Below are positions 36,839-50,065 of a stretch of 64,000 nt of DNA, one piece after another (the first letter of the stretch is position 1; each line of letters opens with the position of its first letter). The stretch is from Ailanthus altissimus. Lineage: Eukaryota; Streptophyta; Magnoliopsida; Sapindales; Simaroubaceae. The stretch spans positions 9,362,001 to 9,426,000 of the forward strand of contig OX327702.1 of the NCBI GenBank assembly GCA_946807835.1, in the 5' to 3' direction. A program made the translations under genes and the position numbers. The notes beneath the pieces are model-generated. The model searched no databases, was not told where the DNA came from, and saw only the letters and a program-made list of their open reading frames with translations.

Positions 36839-38223
36839 TGTTCGTGAAACTAACACACATGAATATTAACCATAAGTGCACGAGCCGTGAGCAAGTAATA
36901 AAGTGATGAGAAGTATCGTTCCTATGATGATTGATCTCCTAAATTAATGCTAACTACTATGATATTAATAACTTAACTTTATTTAAGCTAATCTTAATTC
37001 TAAGTTGATTAAAAAAATTAAAAGTACTTAAACTGACAATTTAAAATTTTAAGAAGGAAAGACTTTATGGATAAAAGGCCTTAGGGTATTAATTTTACTC
37101 TGCTTTTCCCATGTTCTTTATGTTTTAGTGACTAACAACTATTCTTATGAATTTATTAATCAAAGGGTTTATAGTTAATCTCATTACCTCTCCCGAGTGT
37201 CAAATGAGACGTTATTCATACATATACAAGTTGATATCCCTATCTAACTTATCTATTTACATATTTATTATGCAACCCTTAAATGTTACCAAAGTTTTAT
37301 TAGTTTTGTAACTCATTAAAAGATAATGTCATACTTTCCAAGTCCAACAAATAGGTTAATCTTTCCCAAGTATACAACCTATAAGTCTAGATCATCTAAT
37401 CAATTTGCCAATCAAATTATAAGCAATGAATCCACAAAAGCACAAATGAATAACATAAAAAATAATCATTAATCAATTAAAAATATCTAAACATGGTATT
37501 TTAGTCTAGAGTAAGTATTTTAGTCAACTACGTTCAAGCATAAAATCACAAAAATCCAAAACATTACAAGAGTAACTATGTTTAAAGTAATACAAGCTAC
37601 AAATATAAACTCAAAATTAAAGTAAACAAGAAAGGAAATAGATAAAACTAGTAGAGGTATATCTTTGGGGGCTTCAATCTTCAAGAATCTTTAAGAATTT
37701 AAGCTCTAAAGTGCTTTCTCTCTCTAAAATCCTCTAATTCTTTCTTTAATTTCGTGCTCCATCCTTCTTGACAAGTAAGGCTTTTAATCTTCTTTATATA
37801 GGCTCCAAAAAAAAATTGGCTTAGAAATATAGACACAAACTTCAAAATATATTTAGGGTGCTGGCAACACCTAAGCACCAGCATTTGGCATCTAAACACC
37901 ACACATTCTATTAAGAGAGCTCAATTTGGTGCCTAGGCACCAAGCATTCTACCAAGCGAACTCGATTTTATGCTTAGGTGCTAAGACCTGGGTTTTTTAA
38001 TGCCAAGGCATGGGGATGTAACAAAAATACTGTTCATAGTTACTGTAACAATCCATTATAGCATATTTGATATAGTTGCCTTCATTTCTTTTGATTTTCA
38101 TCATAAATAGCTTTGTTAACTTGAAACTTAGAAAATGACATTAATATATAAAGGCCATATATTCTTATTAAAATTGAGAAATGACTAAATTTAAATAGTT
38201 CAAAACAATAGACATAAAATGAA
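36839..38223 (-). repeat. 5' LTR of Athila-like copy 2 (1385 bp)
   Basis: In + reading it begins TGTTCGTGAAACTAA and ends near GACATAAAATGAA. The last two bases are AA rather than CA, probably a mutation. The duplicated target GCTAT follows. It contains a 'ctaggcaccaagcattctac' block repeated in variant form (37867-37975), an internal short-repeat cluster. Confidence 0.85.
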
Positions 38224-39277
38224 GCTATTTATAAGGTGACTAAATAGACACAACTTATAGCAGTCCATAGATAGGCTTAGCCAAATAGTTACAGTTGGAG
38301 TAGAGAAACAAGCACATTGGCAACCCAGGAGAGAGAACACGATAGAACATATTCGCAATTTAGGGGCAGATAATGTTTTAGGCAATATGGAGTCGACGAA
38401 TGCAAAGTCATGACTAACCAAAGTAGAGTAGATATTTTATGTTATGAGATCAAGTGATAATGAGAGGGTTTCATTCACGACATTTTTACTTGAGGGTGGA
38501 GCATATTACTTTGGAAATTAATTTCTCATAGATATGAAGGAGTGATTAGTTAGGCTAATTTTGTTTTAAAGAGTTTAATACTATATCTTTTCTTATGGTT
38601 TACTATGGCATCCAAGATAGTACATTATTTGAGCTAAAGTAGGGATCAATGACATAGAGGAGTATAAGGACTAATTTATAGAGTTATCAAGATTTACCTC
38701 TTATGCAGTGTAGAATAAGATGGACAAATGCAAGAGATTTGAACAGGGACTTAGAGACAATATTAGAACAATGATAACAACTATGAGGTATAGAGTTTAA
38801 TGAATAGTAGAGGCTATAATGGAGGTCGAGAGAAGCTTGATAGAGACACGCAAAGCCCAACCATTTATAAGAAATAAGGTTAAAGTTGGTTAGTTGATGG
38901 TTTTAGTAGTAATGGTATACCCAAGAAAGAAATAGCTTATAAAACTCATTTAGGTGGTTAGTGGTATAGTTAACGTCTTATGTTACAAAAAGTGCAGAGA
39001 TAGAATCTAGTTATGGCTTTATGCCTTCGTTTGTTAAAAGAAATATGTAGTCAAAGCCCTCAGTGTGATAGCCAGCAAAGCAGTAGTGTTAATATGAAAA
39101 GGTACTCCTAGTCTTCTATTTGTGGCAGGTGTTATAAGGGATAGTGTTTAAGAGGTTTTTATAATTTTCTATCTCAGAGTAATAACTCAGCATAGAGTGT
39201 AACTTCCTAAAGTTTTCAACATGGTAGTGCTTATGCTTAAAGTCAAAGTGAACTTAGACAAGAAGACTTATTACTAG
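38224..39277 (+). pseudogene. Gypsy F gag (capsid) remnant
   Basis: The translation gives TIEHIRNLGADN-like sequence near 38340, then FLLEGGAYYFGN (about 38485-38520), YKDxFIELSRFTSYA (about 38665-38705) and KCKRFEQGLRDNIRTMITTMRY (about 38727-38790). These are the successive blocks of the plant retrotransposon gag domain (capsid formation). Stops and frame changes interrupt it. Its start lies left of the nested Athila-like element at about 30783 (MHPCGQYSMKPAVKLGLP). Confidence 0.8.
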
Positions 39278-41856
39278 TGTAGTAACCACTTATCCAACAC
39301 CGAAAAGAATAAATATTTATATATATGTATAATATTCATATTTTATTTGTATGTGGATGATACGTAATTTATGTATTGTTATTAATATTGTTTGTATAGA
39401 TTAAGGAAATACTATTAGTATTGCATTTATTTGTAAGACTTTAGATTTATTTTAGAGACCAAATTGTAATACTTTAAAAGTTTTTAGGGTTAATTTATAA
39501 ATACTAAAAGTTAACCTCTTAGTATAAAAATACACATTTTAAACCCTAATTTACTTATTTTTAGTCGAGCCACCCTTTTAGAGAGAGAAAAGAGAGAAAT
39601 AAAGGGGAGGAAAGATAAGAAGAATAAGAAAGAGAAGAAGAAATTAAAATTTTGAGTTTTAAAAGGTATATCATAACTATTTATCAATTTATTGGTGTTA
39701 ATTAAGTTAATTTCTTTATGTTTTAATTTTTGAGAATATGTACAATTGAGGACTTGATGTGAATTTTGTAAGAAATATTGAGAATTAATGATGATTATGT
39801 AGATAACTTAATAAATTATGATGAATTTGCACAAATTCTACTTGATAGTCTCTTGATCTGAGACTTTTATAAATTTTTATATTTTGATTCTGGTTTTGAA
39901 TTTTAAAAATATAAAACTAGACATGTCTAGAATTATTTGAGACTTTGAATCGATTGAAAATTTCAAAAATTAAATTTGCAGTGAATTTACCAAAATGACC
40001 GTGAAATTCTAAAAAGTTTCTGTGTTAACAGTATAATACAGTGACAAACAATTTTTGATCTGCTGAATAATCTTCAAAAATTACGAATTTCTGAAATATG
40101 ATAAATTTGTATGTCTAATATGATATTTTAAAAATTGTGAATTTAAATAAGTGGTTAAATTGTTATGATTTTCTAAAGCATATCAACTTATTACAGTATT
40201 TGATTAACAGATTTTTAAATCTATGAAATAAAATAGTTTTAAAATACTTTTAATAGGAATTTTAAAGTGAAATATTTATCATGGATTGGAATATGTGTCA
40301 AGAGTAATTCTGTGATAGTTTTATAATTGTTGAGTTATTATATGATTTTATAAAATTGAGAGACTAAATACTGTTCAGTAACTATTTTGATCCCGCTAGA
40401 ATAATTTAGATTTGATGGTGTTTATGAAATGGATTGTATAAAAATTATAATATAATATTCATACATAAGGAGGATATATGAGGTAAGAAATATATATTCG
40501 GATTTTGGAGCAATTGGACATCATTTGATGTATAAGAAAATTTTGCTAAGTGTAAGTGGTCAGAATGACAGGTTTTGAGAAACCAAGTAATTAGACCAAT
40601 TCGATGTGATAAGTGTAATATATATAATTTTGTAAGCTATTTAAAGTGTTTTATGTGAATTGTGAGACTTATGAAATGATTAATCTCCATTGATAGGTTA
40701 AAGAGAATTAAGTCTTGTACTCGAAAGTGCTAAGAGGTAAGTATGCTAGACTTTTACTGAAATCACAATAAGCATAGTAATTATTTATGTATGAATTTGT
40801 AAATGTGCTAATAAATATGTTTATGTTATACCAAAGTATATTTTGATATGAAATGTGAAAGACGTGTTTATGAATGTGAGTATGGATATACATAATTTAT
40901 GTATTTTTGAAAGTGAGCTTTCAAAATGAAATGTGTTTAATAAAGAAAGTTTTTGAAGTGTAATATATCCATGTTTTGAGGATGCTTGAACTCACTATTG
41001 ACTTAATAGGCATCTTAGGTGATTTGTTGAGCCTTTATGTGTGACATTTCCTTCGGGATTGATATATGTTATGTGTTTCGTATGTAGGGAGGATCCTAAT
41101 GATACCTAAAAGAAGAACGAGTCATCACATTCGTGTGGTGGCATATTGGTGCATGTAAGAGAACTCACCAATGATCAAGGTGAGGGTTTGGCTCTTACAT
41201 TTGAGCATGACCATTATATATGTGTAATTTAAACCTTACTTGTATTATTCCTCTCATACGGTATGTCACTTATGAGTGACATTTGGCTCATTATGTGATA
41301 TGAAAGTCCTATTAAGTAGTAGTTGAGTGATGATATTCCTATTATATATTTTGAAAGAATGTGTAAGCGCTTACCTGACATGTGATTTGATAAGATTATA
41401 ATTTTAATTTATCACAGCATATTATACACATGCATTATGTACATATATGTATTTGTATTTTGATATATGAAAAATTAGTATGCTTACTGAGTTTTATACT
41501 CATTATAGTTTATGATGATTTTAGGTAAATAAGGTACATGTGTGCTTAGCGGATTTGGCAATGCTTCTGCTATCCCATAGGTTCCCTAAGTTGCTAGGTC
41601 GATGAGTATTTCATTTATGGACGCATGGTTTAAGATATTTAATTTGTTCCTATTAAATAAATACTTATGTATTTAGTTTATGTTTCACCAAGTACGGTCA
41701 TGGGTGAAACTTTGTAGTGAACTTATTAACAACTTGTTAAGAATTTCTATGTTGAATTTAAGTTTGAAATTTTATGCAATATTAATTATGAGTGCACATT
41801 ATTGAACGAGTCTAAGTTATGTCGTGTGTCAAACTTTTTGGGTCTGTGACGTGACA
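39278..41856 (-). mobile_element. Solo LTR, family D, copy 1 (2579 bp)
   Basis: In + reading it begins TGTAGTAACCACTTATCC and ends GTGACGTGACA. It is the inverted counterpart of 58528-61218, where the same LTR starts TGTCACGCCCC, typical of chromovirus LTRs; the true orientation here is therefore minus. Flanks ACTAG (39273-39277) and CTTAG (41857-41861) match only in part. It splits gypsy F between gag and protease. The purine-rich block 39580-39650 is the inverse of 60865-60925. Confidence 0.85.
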
Positions 41857-43408
41857 CTTAGAGTAGAGCATAACGTAGACCTTTAGAGGCTAGTAAAGAT
41901 CTACAAAGGCATTAACTAGGCCAACCTTATACACAGGCATGTGTATTTTCTTTGACTTAACAGAAGGCACATGCTACCCTTGATATTGATACAGGTAAGC
42001 TAACTATCTTTAGCGCTAAGGCTTACATTTTAATTGATCTATGTTTTACATATTCATTTCTTTCCTGTACTTTTGTTGTGTATACGTACAAGGTTTTGAA
42101 ACCTTTATTGTAGTTTAGTAATAGCCATATTGGTTAGGGAATTATTATTGACTGAAAGTATATTTTAGAGATGTGTTATTAGAGTGAAAAGTAGTGAGAT
42201 GCTAATAGATTTAATTCCTTTTAATATACATAACTTTAACGTCATACTTAGGATAGACTAGTTAACTAATATCTATGTTGTAATAGATTATTTTTAGAAA
42301 GAGATAACATTCAAGAAACATAAAGATCCTAAAATTGCCTTTTATGGAGAGCGACAAGTTCTTTCTTCTTGTGTTATATCTGCTATGATTGCTAGACGGT
42401 TGCTTAAGAAATGATGTTAAGCTTATTTCGCTAATATCATTGATACCAAAGTCTATAGAGTTAAATCACAAAATATTTCTGTGGTCAAAGATTTTCCATA
42501 TGTATTTTCTAAAGATTTGTTAGATTTTCCATAGATAAAGAGATTGATTTTGCTATTGATTTAGTTTCATGCACAACTCTTATCTCTAAAGTACTATATA
42601 AAATGACTCTTTCAAAATTAAAATAATTGAATTTTTAGTTACAAGAATTTATGAATAAGGGCTTTATAAGACCTAGTGTGTCACCATAGGGAACGCCAGT
42701 ATTATTTATAAAAAAAAAAGAATAATGAAACTTTAAGGCTATGTAACAAGTTCCCGCTTTCTACCATTTTTCAAGATTTATTTGATCAATTATAGAGTGA
42801 AAAAAGTATTTTTTTTAAGATTGATCTATGATTATGGTATCATCAATTGAAGATCAAAATACTGATATGTCTAAGACTGCCTTCAAAATTCATTATGGGT
42901 ATTACTAGTTTCTAGTAATGCTATTTGTGTTTACTAATGCTCTAGCTGCATTTATGGATTTTATGAACATGGTTTTCCATCTTTATTTGGATGAATTTGT
43001 TATAGTATTTATTATGACGTTCTTATATATTCATAAAGTACAAAGGAAATGCTTTTCATAAAGTACAAAGGAGATACATGGTAATGTTGCAAACTTTAAG
43101 GAATAAATAATTATATGCTAAATTCGGCAAATGTTAGTTCTAACTATGTGATTTCAGTTGATATAATTATGTAAATTCTCAAAAAATTAAAACTATGGTA
43201 AATTAAGAGCAACTAAATAGTGTAACAAAAGTTAGAAAGTTCCTTAGTCTAGTAGATTATTATTAGAGGTTTGTTAAAAACTTTTCTAATATTGTTGCAC
43301 CACTAACAAAGTTGACTTTAGCTCTTATTCTCACACTTCTATTCAACACCAAAGAATTCATAATTTATAATGATGCTTATAAACAAGGAGTGAGTTGTGT
43401 GTTAATAT
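41857..43408 (+). pseudogene. Gypsy F protease and reverse transcriptase
   Basis: Protease-like sequence near 41940-42060 is followed by reverse transcriptase blocks. These include a LISKVLYKMTLSKLK segment (about 42580-42620), EFMNKGFIRPSVSP (about 42647-42690) and PVLFIKKK (about 42700-42720), typical of plant gypsy RT. A FMNMVFHLYLDEFVIVF segment (about 42960-43013) precedes the catalytic F-x-D-D box, and a one-base deletion falls in that box near 43015. An 18-bp duplication (43030-43047/43055-43072) follows. The element cannot make active enzyme. Confidence 0.85.
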
Positions 43409-45523
43409 TGTTGGAGATCTAATATACGGGAGTATATGCATATGCAATAATATTTATTGCATAAAATATATATCTCATATTGCGGAATAATTAAATCATA
43501 CAATAAACACAATAAATAATATATTAATCATATTAATATATTAGAAGGGTTAAAAAATCACTATAAAGTGTAACGCTATACACGTGTATCCATGGAGTTC
43601 GCATGAAGACCAACTCATTAGCAGTTCTAGTCACCAACTCGGTGGGCTTGGTAAGCTAAAACAGCAGCTCCATATCCAATACAGAATTAAGCCTTAACCC
43701 TTTAAAATGACTGGTTGTGTATATTTTTTCTTTTTTCTAAAAGAAAAAAAAAATGAAAATTAAAGCAATTTACAATTACTTCTAAGACACCTAAAAAAAA
43801 AAGAAACATTTTCATTTGTTTTTTCTTTTCTCGACACCAAAGAGAAATGAAAACAATTTCATTTCCTTCTATTTTTCCATCTTCGGCACACACACACACT
43901 TTCAATTCACACAAATGTATATCTCTCACATTTATTAAAATAATATTATTATATATTATAATATTAAAACAAGGCCACCTTGCAACAAAATAATATTATT
44001 ATATAAAATAAATAATGGATGACAACTATGTCTTTATAATATAATAATAATATATAATAAAATAATATATAAAAATGAGATATTTTGATTATTTAACAAT
44101 TAAATAATCATTGTGTGAAATGATCATTTTGCTCTTTATGAATAATTATTAAGTCTACCTCTAGTAGGTCCCATCATACCCGTACTTGGATAAACTCAAC
44201 CGAGGGACCACAATGCGCCATATGTCATTATACAATTAGTAAATAATTATTATTGACTAATTATTGTATTGAACACTTAAATACAAATATGCACGCATTC
44301 TTGTGATAGTGTTAGATATTGCTGGATTAAACAATTTAATTTGGCACGCTGCTCTAGTGTACAACGAGTACACACTATATCGCGGGACTCCCTAGGTCCA
44401 CGCTCGATTCGTCAAATGAAATTATTCTATAAGTTCGTGAACATTACCCTATGCACACGTCACGAATATACAAATCAGCGCGTTGAACATGCAAGTTGAG
44501 GTTACAACGCATACGTATAGTCCTTTCATCATGATATCCTAGATGTGCAGGGATATAGATTATCACCATCAAATCCTCATATGCTCATCCATGTCATATC
44601 TCCAGATTTGTGTCTCATTGAACAATATGTGCAAAATCCTTTGTCATATTGTTCCACTTTGGCGAAAACTCTTTCCCAGAATTAATGCTTATGGCCACAA
44701 GATTTTTTTAGATACAGTCTCGAAGCATCTGGATATCTAACTCCCTATGCGAGCTGACGGATCCCATATATGTACACACCGAACTTCATAAGCATCGAAC
44801 GATACCCAACAACACCCAACGGTCACACCACGAAAGGTTTGTGACATACATAGAATCAAAGTATAGTGAATCACTTACAAGCCCATTATGGCACTCAAGT
44901 CAAAGGACCGCGTATATTACTCAACTCGAGAGGACCCTTCGTTGACAGCTTACATAAGGTGTCCAACAAAGGCCCTCGTGAATCTGTCCTATATTTAGTC
45001 CTAATTGGATACTCATATATCAATATGAGCTCAAAGCTCACGATCGGTTAAAAACAACCATCTATACCCTATAAGTATGACATATGCTGATATATATAAA
45101 CATATCCACTGACAGACCCACATCGGTAAAAATAAATCAGGGACAATGTTCGAGAACATACTTGTGCAACAAACATTTCCTGGCACCTGATTGCAACTTT
45201 TGTAACTATGCAATTACTAGCATATTCCTAGGTCTATGTCTCATTACAGACAAGGCTCCAACTTTTGGATCTTTGCTGAGTATTATAACCAGCTAACAAT
45301 TAGTTGTGCTAACATTTAACATTTATCTTCTAACGTGGCCAACTGAGGGTCCTTATTTAAACTCTTTTAGATCAGATCTAAACTCTTTCAAATTATACAT
45401 CTATAATATTATATTGCATAGTACCATATAAATAGGCATTAGCGATTTAATAAAAATGTACACATATATAAATATATAAGTATATGTATATTCAGGGATG
45501 GCACGTAAGCACCAACCCTAACA
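43409..45523 (-). mobile_element. Isolated LTR, family A, copy A4 (2115 bp), perfect TSD
   Basis: In + reading it starts TGTTGGAGATC and ends CACCAACCCTAACA. AATAT precedes (43404-43408) and follows (45524-45528) exactly. It is an inverted near relative of A1 over its full length, including the A1 variable part: the 'cccaccgagttggtgactag' segment at 7859-7878 is matched in reverse at about 43629-43650. It is nested in gypsy F between reverse transcriptase and RNase H. Confidence 0.92.
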
Positions 45524-45731
45524 AATATAACATAGGAAGGTGATAGCTTATGCTTTTAGACAGCTTAAAAAGCATGAATTTAGTTTTCAACCAATGATCT
45601 AGAATTGGCATCAATAGTGTTTGTATTAAAGACTTGGAGCATTATTTATATGGTGTTATATGTTAGATCTTCACTGATCACAAAAGTTTGAAGTATTTCT
45701 TCACACAAAAAGATTTAAATCTATTAAAACG
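45524..45731 (+). pseudogene. Gypsy F RNase H fragment
   Basis: The translation gives GRVIAYAFRQLKKHEFSFQP, then a decayed ELASIVF and LKTWSIIYMVLYVRSSLITKV-like stretch corresponding to the 'YASRQLKxHExNYPTHDLELA...YL...DHKSL' region of gypsy RNase H. One or more stops are present. A5 cuts it at 45731; the continuation (LAKDCEYIIDY) is found at 47575. Confidence 0.8.
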
Positions 45732-47559
45732 TGTTTTATAGTGCATGCATGTGACTGTATACATGTTAAAAATTTTCTAAAATGCATAATCATCACACAT
45801 TACGTAGTGGATTAACTTTAAATTAACAACATAAACACATTAATATCAATTATAATAGCAAAGGAATCAAACACATAACCTTGTAGACGATTCAAAGAAG
45901 ATTATTGATCTTTGAAGCTTGTTGAGCTTATAATGTAGTCCACCCTTGAAAAATTCTAAACCCCAACAGCTAGCGGGATTGAAACAACTAGAATAGTAGC
46001 TTATAATCTTAATTTTTTACAGGAATTCTCAAACAACTCAACTTTTGAATTGGTTTGAGCATTAAATGCATAAAATGTATTTTAGGGACCTAAATGCAAG
46101 ATTTTAAAAGTTGTATTTTCTCTCTTTTTTGTTTTGCACAAATTTTGAATTCATAATTCAATTATTCAACAAATGAAACCGATTTCATTTGTTATAAGAA
46201 AACTATACTTCTCAAGTAGCCATATGTCAACATGTAGGCATGTGTTATCATGTAATACTATGCATGTGTGACAAATGTCACTTATCCATACAAGCACTTT
46301 GCATGGGTGACATTTGTCATATGCAACTCAATGTATATTGCTATTTGTCACACAAATAGTCATGCATGGATGTCGTGTACATATACACTTTTCTATGCAA
46401 TAGGGACTTGTTTACAACATTTGCAAACTATATCCCTATTTTAAAATGTATCCTGCTATTCGAAATCATCCCAGATCAAACCATTCAATCTGTCTCACTA
46501 CCCTTATACTCAACGAGTATATTTCATATTATAAGACTCCTTAAGTTCATCTCTATTTGTCTTACAAAATATTTTTGCAAGTTTGTAAACAATGTCCCAT
46601 ACAGGTTACGAATATTACAGAATAAAACATTAAACCATACAAGTTAAAATCAACCATATCCGTATAATTCTTTCATCACTTATATCCCGGATGAGTTGAA
46701 ATATCGCAAAGAAGTTTGCAAATATTGTTTAACCCTTCTAAAAAAACAATTTCAAGGTTTTTGCTTATGGCCATAAGACTTTCTGAAAAATAATTTTATA
46801 GCATCTGGATATACAACTCACCCATATGAGCTGATTGATCCTATATATATACACAGCTGATTTCATAAGTATCAGACCATGCTCAACGGCACCTAGCAAT
46901 TAGACTATGAAATGTCTCTAACATGAGTAGAACCAAAGTATAGTGAATCTCTCACAAGCCCATCGTGACGCTCAGGTCAAATGATCACGAATATTACTCA
47001 ACTCAAGAAGACTCTCTATTGACAACTCTATAAGATGTTTATTGGAGATCCTCGTGAGTCTGTTCAGTACCCAGCTATTACTAAATACTTGTATGCCTAT
47101 ACGAGCTTCCACTAAGCTTATGATCTATTAAGACTAACCATCCGGACAATCCAGATATAGATATACACTAATCTATGAGGAATATCGATCGACCCATGTC
47201 GGCAACCATGGATCAAGAACGATATTTTTGAGAACATACTGCGTAATGACATTTCTTAGCACCATTTACAACTCTTTGTAACTATGTCATTACTAATACA
47301 TTCTTAAGTTTTTGTCCGATTTCAGTCAATGTCATAATTTTTTGAATTGCTAACTTTTAGCGCTAACCTAAACTCATTTGGATTAAATCAAAACTCTTTT
47401 AAATCTACAATGTTTGTAAATGTTACAAGTTTCAAGTTTCTTACCATATAATTATAATTAACGATTAAACTAAAATATTTATTGCATAAATATTAAATAA
47501 TATATCCATGCAATTATTTGTATGGCACGTAAGCACCATTTCCACTAAAATCTAATACA
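45732..47559 (-). mobile_element. Isolated LTR, family A, copy A5 (about 1830 bp)
   Basis: In + reading 46480-47545 matches the inverted family A core (for example GGCACGTAAGCACCATTTCC at 47524-47543, the reverse of the family start). The left end at 45732 is placed by where the gypsy F RNase H frame breaks and the right end by where it resumes near 47560. The flanks AAACG and AACAA are only loosely alike. 46180-46360 is a variable module with repeated 'gcatg' and 'tgacatttgtca' words. Confidence 0.7.
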
Positions 47560-48970
47560 ACAAAGATAGTTAAAGTTGGCTAAAGATTGTGAATATATTA
47601 TTGACTATCTTATTTGAGAGTTTGACTTGAATGTGGTGGTAAATGTACTCAATAATAAGTCTTCTAAATATTTAGCTTATTTAAGAGTGACTTGTCTTTC
47701 AATACTTATTGAATTGAGATCTATATGAGTTAATTTGTCAGTGGATGAATCTAGAGTACTTTTAGCACATTTTTGAGTTAGGTCTGTATTGATAAATTAG
47801 ATTCAAGAGATGCAGAACCAAGATCCTAACACAGTTAAATTTAAGTGAGAAGTAAAGGGTGGAAAGTAAACTGATTTATAATTGAGAGCTAATGGAATAT
47901 TAGTTATAGGTAATAAGCTTTGTGTGCCGAATCACTCAGAATAAAATAAAAAAAAGAAAAAAGGTATATTTTAGAATAAGCTCACAATTTAGCTTATGTT
48001 ATGCATCTTGACAACATAAAGATATATCGTACTTTGAGATATCATTACTGGTGGTAAGATATGAAAAGAGAAATTGTAAAGTTTATATCTCACTGCTTGA
48101 CTTATTAGTAAGTTAAATTAAAACATCAAAGGCTAGCAGGATTATCTTAGCCACTTTCAATTCCTAAGTGGAAATGGAACATATTACCCTAGATTTTGTT
48201 ATTGGGCTTCCATGTACTCAAAATGGTCATGATAGTATTTGGGTGATTATTGATCGACTCATAAATTTTGATCATTTTCTACTTTATAAGATTTTATATT
48301 CATTACACAGGTTAACTCATTTGTATATGAGTGAGATTGTACAATTGCATAGGGCTCTAGTATAAATTATAACTAAGCTTATAAAAGGCTCTAGGTACTA
48401 AGTAAAATTTTAGTACAACTTTGCATCCTTAGATAGATGAGAGAAGACTATACAAATATTGGACAACATGCTCAAAGCCTTTGTAAGGAAACTTAGGGGT
48501 AATTGAGATGTTATTTACTATTGACAGAGTTTGCCTATAATAATAGTTATTACTCTAGTATCCAGATAGAGTCATGTAAAGCTTTATATAAAAGAAAATA
48601 CATAACTCTAGTTTATTAAGATATGGTTGGAAAGAGAACTGTTGGATCTAGAGATTATCTAAGATATTAGTGAGAAGTAATAGTATTGTCAAAGATAGAT
48701 TCAAAGTAGTTCAAGACAGACAAAAAAATTATGCAAATAAACATTGCAGATAGCATGAGTTTGCAATAAGTGATAAATTTTTCTTATGAATTTCTCCATT
48801 GAAGGGTGTGCTACATTTTGGTAAATAAGAGAAACTAAGTTCTCAATATATTAGGCTATATGAGATTGTTAAAAGGGTTGGTGTGATTACTTACTACCTA
48901 GCATTACTACCTAAATTGTCATGTATTTATGATATATTTTATGTTTCTATGTTGTTGAAGAATATATCTG
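47560..48970 (+). pseudogene. Gypsy F RNase H tail and integrase
   Basis: After the RNase H tail (EYIIDY...NVVVNVLNNKSSK, about 47590-47670) comes an integrase with a zinc-binding region (LAYVMHLDNIKIYRTLRYHYWW, about 47990-48053). The catalytic core start at 48168-48365 reads MEMEHITLDFVIGLPCTQNGHD then SIWVIIDRL, with the first acidic catalytic residue present. The rest (48370-48970) is broken, ending in SMLLKNISDPSHILN. Stops are frequent. Confidence 0.85.
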
Positions 48971-48980
48971 ACCCTTCTCA

Positions 48981-49146
48981 TATTTTAAATACTCAACCAA
49001 TTTATTTTTGCGTGAAATATGCTTAAGATTCGAGACTGAATAAATTAATATATTTGGAAAAGATATTTTAGATACTCAACCAATTCATTTTTGCGTGAAA
49101 TATGCTTAAGATTCGAGACTGAATAAATTAATATATTTGAAAAAGA
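48981..49146 (+). repeat. 83-bp tandem duplication at the end of gypsy F pol
   Basis: A block beginning TATTTTAAATACTCAACC (48981) is repeated from 49064 as TATTTTAGATACTCAACC, and both run through GCGTGAAATATGCTTAAG to ATATATTTG. The two units differ at only a few bases, so the duplication is younger than most of the element. It straddles the pol/LTR junction, and only one unit is present at the 5' LTR start. Confidence 0.85.
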
Positions 49147-50065
49147 TGGTGCTTCTACTAGTTAGTCAGGGGCGGCTAGCTTGCTTATATATAATGGATG
49201 TGAATTGTTTCATTTATGTTAGTTGCAATTGAGAGAATGCAAAAGCAAATAGAGAGAAGGGAAAAGAAAGAAAAAAAAATGAAAACTAAGAGAAGAAAAA
49301 GAGAAAGAAAAAAAAAATAACAAAAACAAAGATAAAAATAAGAATCTACGAGAAAACAAATTTACAAAAAATGTGTTTAATTAATTAAATTTATATTCGA
49401 TGAATTGGTACGTAATGATTTTACTATATCATAGTATTCATGTTTTAACATTTATAATACATGCCAATTTTAATAATATATTTTGCCGTCTTACAATTTA
49501 AGAATCACATTGACAATTAATGGACTTTTAGGATCAGAACTAACTCAAAAATTGCAAGTTATGTGTGTGTATATATATATATATATTTTTTTTGTGCAAT
49601 AGTTTATTAATTTAATTATACATTTTCATATATATTTTATCCATAATTTAATTTTAAATAAATAAATATTAATGCTAATTAATTTTATTTATAAATATTT
49701 TTAAGATTTATTATAATATTTTATTATTACGTTTAGTACAAAAATATAAAATAATTATACTTTCATAATATTTAATATTAATAATTTTTTTAGCCTTTAA
49801 ATGCTTATTCTCCATTTTAATTTAATTTATTTTGTGCATATATAAAATTATTTTAATATACTCTTAGTGACGAAGTAATTCTATTAAGTAAGACCAAATC
49901 TCTTGCACTATTTATATGTAAGTTACTTTATTAGGTTAAACTAATTTTTTTCCAAATACAAATTTAATATAATTTTTAATATGTTCACTTTTAGCACAAA
50001 TTTTATAATAATTTATATTTTTTTTATAAATTTTATAATTATTTAATACACAATTTATGATTATT

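Larger units (their letters stand above)
30976..38223 (-). mobile_element. Athila-like gag-protease element, copy 2 (7.2 kb), two LTRs, near-perfect TSD
   Basis: The LTRs are 30976-32201 (3') and 36839-38223 (5'). Both start, in + reading, TGTTCGTGAAACTAA. Flanks are CCTAT (30971-30975) and GCTAT (38224-38228), one mismatch. Next to the 5' LTR, the minus-strand TTTTTTGCACCACAGCTGGG resembles the TTGGCGCCGTTGCCGGGG-type primer-binding site of Athila elements. Gag and retropepsin are recognisable, but no reverse transcriptase or integrase is. A minus-strand CCTTGAGGACGAGCAAG block (about 32234-32250) precedes the 3' LTR, as in other Athila-type elements. The element lies inside gypsy F between its leader and gag. 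Confidence 0.87.
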
